11,101 nucleotides of DNA from CAYJOG01 sp964371695 [NCBI: uncultured bacterium]. GTDB lineage: Bacteria > CAYJOG01. The notes below the pieces were generated by a model. That model worked only from the letters and a program-made list of their open reading frames with translations. It did no database searches and was not told the origin of the DNA. The stretch lies in contig CAYJOG010000052.1 of the NCBI GenBank assembly GCA_964371695.1, forward strand, positions 1 to 11,101, written 5' to 3'. Position 1 is the stretch's first letter. Each line of letters starts with the position of its first letter. The translations under genes were made by a program, and so were the position numbers. Below, piece after piece: positions 1 to 7,320 of the stretch.

Positions 1-343
1 CATGGGGGCCAGCGAGGCCGATTTTCAGCACGGGCCCATCCGCCTGCTGAACCGGGGGTATCCGGCGTTTGTTTTCGCCACCGATGGCCCCACTGAAGCC
101 AGCACCCAGGCCTTGCTGGAAAAGGCCGGGCCTACGGGTTCGGGCCTGTTTCTGTGGACCGATCACCGCCCCTGGCTGAAGGGGGGCCGCGAGGGTTTTT
201 ATGTGAAACGCGCCGCGCCCCCCGCCCTGGGGCCTCTGGTGATGACCCCCTGCTGGCAGTGGTTTACGGCTTCGCTGGCGCTGGAAAAGGGTCTGAACCC
301 CGACGCACCACCGCACCTGAACAAAATCACGCGGACGACATAG
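1..343 (+). CDS. SIS-domain sugar-phosphate isomerase/deaminase (GlmS C-terminal-like or NagB-II-like), 3' end only
   Basis: This is the last 113 or so residues of a gene whose start lies left of the window; the ATG at position 2 is probably an internal methionine. Visible landmarks are DFQHGPIRLL followed by a hydrophobic strand (PAFVFATDGP), which matches the EFxHGP segment of the second SIS domain in the GlmS/AgaS/NagB-II group, and the C-terminal LEKGLNPDAPPHLNKITRT, a tail typical of GlmS-related deaminases and isomerases that lack the glutaminase domain. Such proteins usually have about 340 residues and act in the cytoplasm on amino-sugar or keto-sugar phosphates. The substrate cannot be told from this fragment. 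The stop is TAG at 341-343. No functional link to the chemotaxis genes is apparent. Confidence 0.8.
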   Translation, partial: MGASEADFQHGPIRLLNRGYPAFVFATDGPTEASTQALLEKAGPTGSGLFLWTDHRPWLKGGREGFYVKRAAPPALGPLVMTPCWQWFTASLALEKGLNPDAPPHLNKITRTT

Positions 344-355
344 AACCTGGTTTTT

Positions 356-377
356 CAGGGTATTGCCCAACACCCTG
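356..377 (+). terminator. hairpin after the SIS gene, possible weak terminator
   Basis: CAGGGTATTG and CAACACCCTG form a 10-bp inverted repeat with one mismatch and a very short loop, starting 12 nt after the SIS stop codon. No T-run follows on either strand, so an intrinsic terminator of the usual kind is not shown. It may stabilise the 3' end or act with Rho. Confidence 0.3.
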
Positions 378-418
378 CCAATGCCTTCAACCCGGCGAAA
401 TGCAATTCCTCCATTTTT

Positions 419-446
419 TTGCAGCCACCGCTTCTGGTTTTACACT
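419..446 (+). promoter_or_regulatory. possible sigma70-type promoter for the outer-membrane protein gene
   Basis: TTGCAG (419-424) and TACACT (441-446) are separated by 16 nt and sit just after a T-run (414-420). The -10-like box ends 35 nt before the ATG at 482. Each box matches consensus only partly (3/6 and 4/6), so this is a candidate chosen by position and spacing. Confidence 0.3.
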
Positions 447-481
447 TGCCGTTCACCCTCAAGGCCCCAGGAGGTCTGTGC

Positions 482-1801
482 ATGAAGCGCGTCATCCTTC
501 CGTTTCCCCCTGCTGGTTTTAAACCTGCCGCCCTGGCGCTGCTGCTGGTGCTGGTCGCGCCCGCTGCCCGCGCCGATGTGCAGATTGACAAGGGCGGCAA
601 ACACAAGCTCTCGATTCTGCTGGATGCCCGCGTGGGGGTGAGCGACGCCGAGGCGTCTCACCGCGACCGGGGCGTGGGCCTGCTGCGCCTGGGGGGCAAA
701 GACACCGACACCGACGGCCTGGGCGAAAAAGCGCGCTTGAGTGGTTATCTGGGCCAGCTTGGGTTGCAGTTCACCGGGCGAATGGGGCCGTATACCTCTT
801 ATATGGTGGAACTGAACAGCCAGTTGGACGGCCACGAGCGCACTGGCCTGAGTGTGCCAGAGGCGTTCATCAGCCACGAGGCGCGCTGGCACACGGCGGC
901 GCTGCGCTTCAGGGCCGGTTTTCTGATTCCGCCGGTGAGCCTGGAGCACCCCGGCCGGGCCTGGAGCACTTTTTTCACCCTCACCCCCAGCGCCATCAAC
1001 AGTTGGATTGGTGAAGAAATCCGGGGCACGGGTTTTGAGGGGCGCTACAGCCTGCGGCTGGCCCAGAAGAAGCGCCTGTCCGTCACCCTGGGCACGTTCA
1101 TGGGCAACGACACGGCGGGACAACTGCTGAGCTGGCGCGGATGGGCCATGCACGACCGTCAGGCGGGTTATGGCGACCGCACCCGCTTCCGGGGCAACCG
1201 CTTTCTCACCAGCCCGCAGTTTTTCGGTTTCACCAATCCCTATGCCCGGCCCTTTCTGGAGATGGATGAAAACTGGGGGATGTATGGCAGTGTGAACCTG
1301 GAAACGACGCGCACACGGTTCAGTTATCTGGCCTGGGACAACCGGGCCGACCGCACCGAGCGGGAAAAAAGCAAACTCTTTGGCTGGGACACGCAGTTTC
1401 AGGCGGTGGGCTGGCGCTATGAACCCGTGGACCGCCGCTTCATGGTGCAGGGCCAGTGGATGCGCGGCAGCAACCGCATGGGCGGCGGACACCCCGCACG
1501 GGTAGAGAACGACTACAACGCGTGGTATGTCCTGTTCAGCAAACCCTCGCGCTTTGCCCGCTTCACGTTGCGATACGACGATTTCTGGGTGAAAGACCAC
1601 GACATTTACCGCACCTTTGACCCCAACGGCCAGGATGGCCGCGCCGTGACGTTTGCCGTGGTGAAGTCCCTGAACAAACAGTCGGACCTGGTGGGTGAAG
1701 TGGTGAACATGGTCTCGAACCGCCCCGGCAACGCCCTGCTGGGGGCGGACACGCACCTGGAACAGACCCAGTGGCAACTGGCCTGGCGGTTTTACCGCTG
1801 A
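482..1801 (+). CDS. outer-membrane beta-barrel protein, porin-like, unknown substrate
   Basis: A 439-residue protein. The start at 482 is chosen because AGGAGG lies at 469-474, 7 nt upstream; the frame stays open back to 419, but the extra 21 residues would precede the signal peptide. Residues 1-31 form a Sec signal peptide: basic residues K2, R3 and K14, a Leu/Ala/Val core, and a likely cut after ARA (29-31). The mature part has alternating polar/apolar strands rich in Trp, Tyr, Phe and Arg, with short turns and no membrane helix, as in porin-like barrels. It ends in an aromatic strand (QLAWRFYR), although the last residue is Arg rather than the usual Phe. I do not recognise a specific family or substrate. 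It probably forms a transcription unit with the secreted protein 19 nt downstream. Confidence 0.72.
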   Translation: MKRVILPFPPAGFKPAALALLLVLVAPAARADVQIDKGGKHKLSILLDARVGVSDAEASHRDRGVGLLRLGGKDTDTDGLGEKARLSGYLGQLGLQFTGRMGPYTSYMVELNSQLDGHERTGLSVPEAFISHEARWHTAALRFRAGFLIPPVSLEHPGRAWSTFFTLTPSAINSWIGEEIRGTGFEGRYSLRLAQKKRLSVTLGTFMGNDTAGQLLSWRGWAMHDRQAGYGDRTRFRGNRFLTSPQFFGFTNPYARPFLEMDENWGMYGSVNLETTRTRFSYLAWDNRADRTEREKSKLFGWDTQFQAVGWRYEPVDRRFMVQGQWMRGSNRMGGGHPARVENDYNAWYVLFSKPSRFARFTLRYDDFWVKDHDIYRTFDPNGQDGRAVTFAVVKSLNKQSDLVGEVVNMVSNRPGNALLGADTHLEQTQWQLAWRFYR

Positions 1802-1820
1802 GCGGTGAGGAGCGCAACCG

Positions 1821-2351
1821 ATGAAACAGGAAAAATTTTACGGATTGTTTTTGGGATGCCTGACGCTGGGCTTTTTGCTGGCAGGCCTGGGTTGTGGCGG
1901 GAGCAGCCCCCAAAGCCCCCAGGCCACCACCTCGCCCGTGGCCGTGGCGGGCAACTGGGCCTATGCCCGCACACAAACGGCGGCCAGTCACGCCCAGTGC
2001 GGCGCGGTGGGCGACACGCTTTCTGAAAGCTGGTTCATCACCCAGGCCGCAGGCAGCGCGGCCTTTGCCGTGAGCGCCAGCGTAAACGTGGGGGGCGAAC
2101 AACGCACCTACGCCGCCACACAGCTCAACAACGGGTCTTTCTCGGCGGGCGAAGAAAAGATCACCTCCATCGCCGGGCGGTGTTTTGTGGCGCGCACCAC
2201 GGTACTTGTCGGAACCTTCAACGCTGCGGCCAACGCCGCCACGGGCACGGCCACTGTCACGCTGAAATCAGACCCGCCTGAAATCTGCGAACCCCTGGGC
2301 CAGCCCGCCACCTGCACAGGGGGTTACAGCTTCACATTGCAGAAGCAATAA
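1821..2351 (+). CDS. small secreted protein, probable lipoprotein, unknown function
   Basis: A 176-residue protein. GAGGAG at 1807-1812 is a good ribosome site 8 nt before the ATG. The N-terminus has a hydrophobic segment (residues 6-24) ending at Cys25 in the context AGLGCGGSS. This looks like a lipoprotein signal, but the -3 position is Gly rather than the usual Leu, so lipidation is likely rather than certain. A Ser/Pro/Thr-rich spacer follows (residues 28-40). From about 41 onward the protein is beta-rich, starts with a G-N-W motif (44-46) and carries four cysteines (60, 121, 156, 165) that could form two disulphides in the periplasm. The size and GxW start recall small lipocalin-like barrels, but I see no diagnostic motif. 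It follows the outer-membrane protein gene by 19 nt and converges with cheB, whose stop is 16 nt away. Confidence 0.7.
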   Translation: MKQEKFYGLFLGCLTLGFLLAGLGCGGSSPQSPQATTSPVAVAGNWAYARTQTAASHAQCGAVGDTLSESWFITQAAGSAAFAVSASVNVGGEQRTYAATQLNNGSFSAGEEKITSIAGRCFVARTTVLVGTFNAAANAATGTATVTLKSDPPEICEPLGQPATCTGGYSFTLQKQ

Positions 2352-2367
2352 AGGGGGGCGTTCAGAA

Positions 2368-3447
2368 TCACCTGAGCGCGCTGAGCACCGAAGCCGACAT
2401 TTTTTCAATCGGCATCACGGCGTCCACCGCGTCCAGTTCCACTGCCGCCTTGGGCATGCCAAAAACCACACAGGAGTTTTCATCCTGGGCAAAGGTGCGC
2501 GCCCCGGCGCGACGCATGGCCAGCAGGCCCCGTGCGCCGTCTTGTCCCATGCCGGTGAGAATCACCCCCACCGCGTTGGCCCCGGCGTAATCCGCCACAC
2601 TCTGGAACAGCACGTCCACGCTGGGGCGCTGATAAAAAACCGGCGCGCCCTGGTGCAGCTTCACCAGATACAACGCGCCGTGGCGACGCAGTTCCATGTG
2701 AAAGCTGCCCGGCGCCAGCAACACCTGGCCGGGGACGAGCGCGTCGCCGTCCTTGGCCTCGCGCACATCGGGGGCACAGAGTTCGTTCAGCCGCTTGGCA
2801 AAAGCGGTGGTGAACTGGGCAGGCATGTGTTGCACCACCAGCGTGGGTGGGCAGGAAGCGGGGAACCCCCGCAGCAACAGGCTGATGGCTTCGGTGCCAC
2901 CGGTGGAGGCTCCCACCGCCAGAATCTGTCGCGTGGTGCGAATCAGCGCCTTGCTGCGCATGGGCGGCAGGGGCTGGGCGTTGCGGTGGGCCAGCAGTTT
3001 TTTTACGTCCACCCACCGGGCCATCTGTATTTTTTCCGCCAAGTCACGGGCCATGTCTCCCACCGCATAGGCCGCGCCGGGTTTGCCCACAAAATCCACC
3101 GCTCCCCGGCTCAGCGCGTCCAGCGCCACCTCGCTGCCTTTTTGCCCCAGCGAGCTGACCACAATGACCGGCATGGGGTGGCGGGCCATCAGGCGGTCCA
3201 GAAAAGTCAGGCCGTCCATGCGCGGCATTTCAATGTCCAGCGTGAGCACGTCCGGGTTTTCATGCACAATCATGTCGCGGGCGGCGTAGGGGTCTGGTGC
3301 TGCGCCGATCACCTCAATGCCCGGCTGTTTGGAAAGCTCCTGGGTGAGCACCCGGCGCACCGTGGCGCTGTCGTCCACAATCAGCACACGCACCGGCGCC
3401 GAGACAATCTTGGGCCGGGTTGAAACAGGTGGAGGGGCTGTTGGCAT
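2368..3447 (-). CDS. cheB: chemotaxis protein-glutamate methylesterase/glutamine deamidase CheB
   Basis: A 359-residue two-domain cytoplasmic enzyme that removes methyl groups from receptor glutamates and deamidates receptor glutamines. The N-terminal receiver (about 18-137) has the acid pair D25/D26, phospho-acceptor D71 in LTLDIEMPRMDG, S98 after the fourth strand, and K122 in GKP. After a linker (about 140-172) comes the methylesterase domain with the catalytic triad S181 (VGASTGGTEA), H207 (VVQHMP) and D303 (TGMGQDGARG). The length is normal for CheB and no key residue is missing. The ATG at 3447 has no clear Shine-Dalgarno site; the receiver begins soon after it and there is no internal Met before it, so this start is the best available. 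It is the last gene of the minus-strand che cluster, 144 bp after cheR. CheA is the expected phosphodonor. Confidence 0.97.
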   Translation of the reverse strand: MPTAPPPVSTRPKIVSAPVRVLIVDDSATVRRVLTQELSKQPGIEVIGAAPDPYAARDMIVHENPDVLTLDIEMPRMDGLTFLDRLMARHPMPVIVVSSLGQKGSEVALDALSRGAVDFVGKPGAAYAVGDMARDLAEKIQMARWVDVKKLLAHRNAQPLPPMRSKALIRTTRQILAVGASTGGTEAISLLLRGFPASCPPTLVVQHMPAQFTTAFAKRLNELCAPDVREAKDGDALVPGQVLLAPGSFHMELRRHGALYLVKLHQGAPVFYQRPSVDVLFQSVADYAGANAVGVILTGMGQDGARGLLAMRRAGARTFAQDENSCVVFGMPKAAVELDAVDAVMPIEKMSASVLSALR

Positions 3448-3514
3448 GGGGTGCTCAGGAAGGGGTTGGAGCGGTTTCAGGAATGGCAGGGCAGGAAGGC
3501 GGGAGGGTTTTTCA

Positions 3515-3535
3515 CCTCTCCCCTTGAGGGAGAGG
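3515..3535. repeat. GC-rich inverted repeat between cheR and cheB (CCTCTCCC-CTTGA-GGGAGAGG)
   Basis: A perfect 8-bp stem with a 5-nt loop, in the 144-bp gap between cheR and cheB. It resembles the short CCTCTCCC/GGGAGAGG palindromes that occur as dispersed intergenic repeats in many proteobacterial genomes. In the direction of cheR-to-cheB transcription it is followed by A-rich sequence, not a T-run, so it is unlikely to be an intrinsic terminator. It may protect or attenuate the intercistronic RNA. The rest of this gap shows no gene. Confidence 0.6.
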
Positions 3536-3591
3536 GGGCGGCATTCCCGGCATCCGCCTTGGATTTGTGTCTCGTCGTTTCCAAATACAAA

Positions 3592-4470
3592 CTAATTCCC
3601 TGCCCTTTGATAGACGCTGGGCTGAATGTAACGCAGGGGGTGGCGGATGCGCGTGAGGCTTTCGGAATGTCCCACCACCAGAATGCCGCCGGGGTGCAGG
3701 GCATCGTGAAAGCGCTGCACCAGTTCCTCTTGCGTGGGCACGTCAAAATAAATCATTACGTTGCGGCAAAAGATGAGGTCGAACCGCCCCTGCATGGGCC
3801 ACGGCCCGGCGAGGTTGAGCGGGCGAAAGCGCACCAGCCGCCGGGGGAGTTCGTTCACCCGGTAACCCAGTTCCTTGCCCTGCCTGCCGCTGCTGAAATA
3901 GGCCGCCCGCCAGTGGGGGGGCACCTCGCGCAGGGCAGTGGCGGGGTAGACCCCGGTGCGGGCTTTTTCCAGCATTCGGGCCGAAATGTCGGTGGCCAGG
4001 ATGAGGGTGTCGGTGAGTTTTTCCGGCAGCATGTTCTCCATCATCAGCATGGCCAGGGAATAGGCCTCTTCGCCCGATGAACACCCGGCGCTCCACACCC
4101 GAAGGCGGTTTTTCTTTTCGCCCAGCCAGCGGGGGATGAGCGTGTCCCGCAGATACTGGAAGTGCGGGGCCTCTCGCAAAAAAAACGTGAGGTTGGTGGT
4201 GAGCAGGTCCACCATGATCTTCAGCTCTTCGCCGCTCAGGTCGGTTTGCAGATAATGCAGGTAATCCTCATAAGACCGCATGCCCAGATCGCGCAGGCGT
4301 TTGCCCAGGCGCGCATGCACCATCTCCCGTTTGCCATCGCCCAGGTGAATGCGGCACTGGGTGTGCAGACGCTTGGCTATCCACGCGAAATCCTCGTCGC
4401 TGAGGGGCTGACGATCAAACCAGCTTTTGGGCAGTTCGTTGCCGCCGGGAAGGGGTAAGGATTCGGTCAT
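3592..4470 (-). CDS. cheR: chemotaxis protein-glutamate O-methyltransferase CheR
   Basis: A 292-residue SAM-dependent methyltransferase that methylates glutamates in the cytoplasmic helices of chemoreceptors. The N-terminal helical domain (about 22-100) ends in TTNLTFFLRE (91-100), the CheR signature that reaches the active site. The Rossmann domain has the SAM-binding WSAGCSSGEEAYSLAM (126-141), the acidic strand end ATDIS (159-163) and the late motif NVMIYF (237-242). The segment at about 178-215 corresponds to the beta-subdomain, which in pentapeptide-dependent CheRs docks on the receptor C-terminus; the neighbouring receptor ends in a matching pentapeptide. The ATG at 4470 is preceded by GGTAGGA, a fair ribosome site about 5 nt upstream. 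The upstream side is occupied by the structured repeat block, so cheR may have lost, or gained, independent transcription. Confidence 0.96.
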   Translation of the reverse strand: MTESLPLPGGNELPKSWFDRQPLSDEDFAWIAKRLHTQCRIHLGDGKREMVHARLGKRLRDLGMRSYEDYLHYLQTDLSGEELKIMVDLLTTNLTFFLREAPHFQYLRDTLIPRWLGEKKNRLRVWSAGCSSGEEAYSLAMLMMENMLPEKLTDTLILATDISARMLEKARTGVYPATALREVPPHWRAAYFSSGRQGKELGYRVNELPRRLVRFRPLNLAGPWPMQGRFDLIFCRNVMIYFDVPTQEELVQRFHDALHPGGILVVGHSESLTRIRHPLRYIQPSVYQRAGN

Positions 4471-4482
4471 GGAAATCCTACC

Positions 4483-4738
4483 GATTCCAATTCAAAACTG
4501 CATGAATTGGAATCTTTATATTGGCCTTGCCATTCGTCGTGAATGGCTGCGGCCCGGCGCGGCGCAGGCAAAGCCCGCTTGCGCCGCGAACACCTGCGGC
4601 GCTGATTGCGCCTCGGTGTTCGAGTCGAATTCATCCATGAATTCATACCAATTCTTGTCCTCTCTTTGGTTTGTTCCTCTTGGGCTGACTAACCATGCTT
4701 GGTCTGGTTCCAAGCAATCTCGATTTAGAATTGGTATC
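4483..4738. repeat. structured intergenic element: nested inverted repeats bounded by GATNCCAATTC
   Basis: The gap between the receptor gene and cheR is packed with inverted repeats. They are: GATTCCAATTC/GAATTGGAATC (4483-4493 with 4504-4514, perfect 11 bp); GCCATTC/GAATGGC (4529-4535 with 4541-4547) flanked by GGCC on both sides (4523-4526, 4551-4554); CGCGGCGCAGGC/GCTTGCGCCGCG (4558-4569 with 4577-4588, one G-T pair); CGAACACC/GGTGTTCG (4587-4594 with 4615-4622) enclosing GGCGC/GCGCC; GAATTCAT/ATGAATTC (4627-4634 with 4637-4644); and GCTTGG/CCAAGC (4697-4702 with 4710-4715). ATACCAATTC at 4645-4654 pairs with GAATTGGTAT at 4728-4737. The outer ends are GATTCCAATTC on the left and the complement of GATACCAATTC on the right, so the block looks like a non-autonomous miniature repeat. 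No protein gene and no clear target-site duplication are seen. Its right end overlaps the receptor stop codon. Confidence 0.65.
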
Positions 4739-6804
4739 AAAACTCGTTAAAGCTCTCCTCACCGTCGAGTGGGAAAACCGCTTTGGGGTTTTTGCCGCTG
4801 GGGTGGGTGGTGGCGATGGCCTTGCCGGAATGCCCGCGCCGAGCTTTGCCGTGGGGCAGTGCAGCGGGGTTGTTCACACGGGCCTGCTGCACGTTGGGTG
4901 CATTGCTCCCGCCGCTTCCGCCATAGGTGTGGCCGTTACTGTTATAAGTGTGGGCATAGGCAAGGCTGCGGCCTTGTGCGGGGGCTTGCCCCCCTGCGCC
5001 GCCCACCACATGCACCAAATCTTCCACCATGCTGTTCACGGCGCTGGCCTGGGCCGACATTTCACTGGCGGCGGCGGCGCTTTCTTCAGCGCTGGAAGAC
5101 GACTGCTGGGTCACTTTGTCCATCTGCCCCATGGCGATGTTGATCTGGTCAATGCCCTGGGCCTGCTCCTTGCTGGCGGCGGCAATCTCGGCCACAAGTT
5201 CCGACACCTTGCCGGAACCCTGGGTGATTGCCCCCAGCGCCTGCACCAGTTCACCGGCGATTTTTTCACCCTGGTTGGTGTTGTTCACCGAGCCTTCGAT
5301 GAGGTCGGCGGTGGTGCGGGCGGCGTCGCCTGCGCGCTGGGCCAGGTTGCGCACTTCTTCGGCCACCACGGCAAAGCCCTTGCCCGCCTCGCCTGCGCGG
5401 GCGGCCTCCACCGCAGCGTTCAGGGCCAGCAGATTGGTCTGAAAAGCGATTTCGTCAATGGTCTTGATGATCTTGCTGGTTTGTTCGGAAGAGGTGCAGA
5501 TTTTCGCCATGGCCTCGATCATCCGCTGGGTGGCGTCGTTGCCGCCCCGTGCGGCTTCCAGCGCCTGTTTGGCCAGGGCGTTGGCTTCTTCGGCGTTGCC
5601 CGCGTTCTGGCGAGTCATGGAGGCGATCTGTTCCAGCGAGGCACTGGTTTCTTCCAGCGAGGCCGCCTGTTCGCTGGCCCCTTCTGCGAGTTGCTGGCTG
5701 GCGGTGGACACCTGACCCGAGGCGGCCATCACCTGGGTGGCCCCTTCGCTGAGGCCCTCGATCACGCGGCTGATGGGGCGAGAAATGGAGCCGGAAATGA
5801 AGCGCGCCAGAAGAATGATCAGCACGGAACAGACAAGCACAATGCCCATGACCACCATGGTGAGCTGCTTCACCAGGGCCATGGCCTCAACGGTGTCTTC
5901 TTTCACAATGCTGGCCCAGGTGGTGTCATAGACCTGCACGGGGTGATAGGCCCCGATGGTTTCCTTGCCCCGGTAGTCGGTGAAAAACAGCGTGCCGGAA
6001 TTGCCCGCCAGAGCGGCGCGGGAGGCCACCGAGTCCACCTTGCCTTTTTCGGGATTTTTGAACGAAGCGGCCACACTGTGGTGGGTGGGGTCCAGGCGCG
6101 AGTCGGCGCGCATCAGTTTGTCGGCTCCCACCAGAATGGTCTCGCCGGTTTCGCTGTTGGCATTGGTGTTGATGAGGTTGTTGATGAGGCCCACCGGCAG
6201 TTGAATCATCACCACGCCAAGGGTTTCGCCCCCCTCCTTGACGGGCGCCGGCCACAAACGAAGCGGGGTCTCCGTTTGAAGGCGCATAGGGCATGAAATC
6301 CCCAAAACCAAAGTCACCGTCCATGGCTTTTTCCACCGCCACACCCGCCGAGGTGTTGCGCAGCGTTCCCCGCAACAGGTTCTGCCCCAGGTCGCTTTCC
6401 CGCTCGTTGGTATACACCACGTCGCCACCCGCATTGATCAGGAAAAGGTCGTAATAACTGTAATTTTTCTGAAAGGCGTTGAGCCATCCGCTGTGTTTTT
6501 TCTCGGCCACGCGCCAAGCGTGGCCCGTGGGGCCGCCCCCGGCAGCAAAGGCGGTGGTGAACTCCCTGAGCGCCTCTTTGGTGGCCGGGTTGCCCGCCAG
6601 TGTGGTGATGTCCACCTTGCGGAACTTGAAGTATTGCTCCAGACGCGCCGCCTGAGCCGTGCTGGCCCCCTCCATCTGGTGATAGACCTCCGTTCTGATG
6701 TTGTCCGTGGCCATTTTGAAGGTGACCAGGCCAATGGTGAGCGCCGGGCCAAGGCCCACCAGCAAAAAGAAAAGGATAAGTCGTGTGTTCAGGTGCAGTC
6801 GCAT
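4737..6804 (-). pseudogene. methyl-accepting chemotaxis protein (Cache-like sensor), apparent 1-nt frameshift
   Basis: One receptor gene is split over two frames. Residues 1-185 read from 6804; from about 6248 the protein continues in another frame to the TGA at 4737-4739. Dropping one C at 6248/6249 restores a 688-residue protein with the smooth junction ASFVAAPVKEGG. Domains (restored numbering): transmembrane 1 at about 8-28; periplasmic sensor of about 280 residues with Cache-like strands ([18 protein letters not shown]); transmembrane 2 at about 312-335; only a short HAMP-like helix; then the signalling coiled coil with hairpin tip [20 protein letters not shown] and methylation-type Glu patches ([17 protein letters not shown]). 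The tail of about 85 residues is rich in Gly, Asn and Pro and ends SFNEF, fitting the CheR/CheB-tether pattern x-[FHWY]-x-x-[FHWY]. AAGGAGG inside the cheW end precedes the ATG by 8 nt. It could be a sequencing error, a recent mutation or recoding. Confidence 0.9.
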
Positions 6805-6807
6805 GGG

Positions 6808-7320
6808 TTATGCCTCCTTCGCCGTTTCGGCGTGTTCGTGTGCCAGGGGTGACAGGGCGAGTTGTTCACCCGCGCTGAGCACCCGTTCAATGTCCAGAAG
6901 AATGATGACCTTGCCCTTGATCTTGCCCATGGCCCGGATGAACTCGGTGCTGATGTTGGCGCCAAAGGTGGGGGTGTCCTCTACGTCGGCGGCGGCCACG
7001 TCCACCACTTCGTTCACCATGTCCACCACCATGCCCATCAAAAAGGTGTGCAGGTCCACCACGATGATGCAGGTGAGCTTGGTGTCTTCGGCATGTTCAA
7101 ACCCGAACTTCAGCCGCAGGTCCACCACGGGAATCACCTTGCCCCGCAGATTGATGACGCCCCGCACAAAATCCGGCATGCGCGGCACACGGGTGATTTC
7201 CATCAGGCCGATGATTTCGCGCACCATGAGCACAGGCACGCCATAGGTTTCGTGCCCCAGTGTGAAGGTGAGATGTTTGCCCCCCACGGCAGTGGCCTGG
7301 GGGGTGGTTTCAGCAGGCAT
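6808..7320 (-). CDS. cheW: chemotaxis coupling protein CheW
   Basis: A 170-residue cytoplasmic adaptor that links receptors to CheA in signalling arrays. A single CheW domain spans about 16-150, with VRGVINLRGKVIPVVDLR (52-69) as the clearest family signature and two SH3-like beta-barrels implied by the strand pattern. The ATG at 7320 is preferred. The frame stays open upstream to 7440, but that stretch lies inside cheA, has Trp/Arg-rich sequence unlike CheW, and the 7320 start has AAGGAG 12 nt upstream and gives a normal family length. It overlaps the cheA stop by 11 nt and ends 3 nt before the receptor start, so cheA, cheW and the receptor are probably co-transcribed and partly translationally coupled. 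The short Glu/Ala-rich C-terminal tail is unremarkable. Confidence 0.96.
   Translation of the reverse strand: MPAETTPQATAVGGKHLTFTLGHETYGVPVLMVREIIGLMEITRVPRMPDFVRGVINLRGKVIPVVDLRLKFGFEHAEDTKLTCIIVVDLHTFLMGMVVDMVNEVVDVAAADVEDTPTFGANISTEFIRAMGKIKGKVIILLDIERVLSAGEQLALSPLAHEHAETAKEA

Noticed and set aside
440-1777. 445-codon minus-strand open frame opposite the outer-membrane protein gene
   Set aside because: It has no signal peptide, domain or ribosome site, while the plus strand has a signal peptide and a strong AGGAGG.
3515-3535. Intrinsic terminator between cheR and cheB
   Set aside because: The stem is strong, but in the direction of transcription it is followed by an A-run, not a T-run.
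4483-4738. CRISPR array in the repeat-rich gap
   Set aside because: The repeats are inverted pairs of different sequence, not equally spaced direct repeats with unique spacers.
4695-6296. 533-codon plus-strand open frame opposite the receptor gene
   Set aside because: It is Gly/His-rich with no recognisable domain, lies antisense to strongly conserved receptor signalling sequence, and has no ribosome site. It is a shadow of high-GC codon use.
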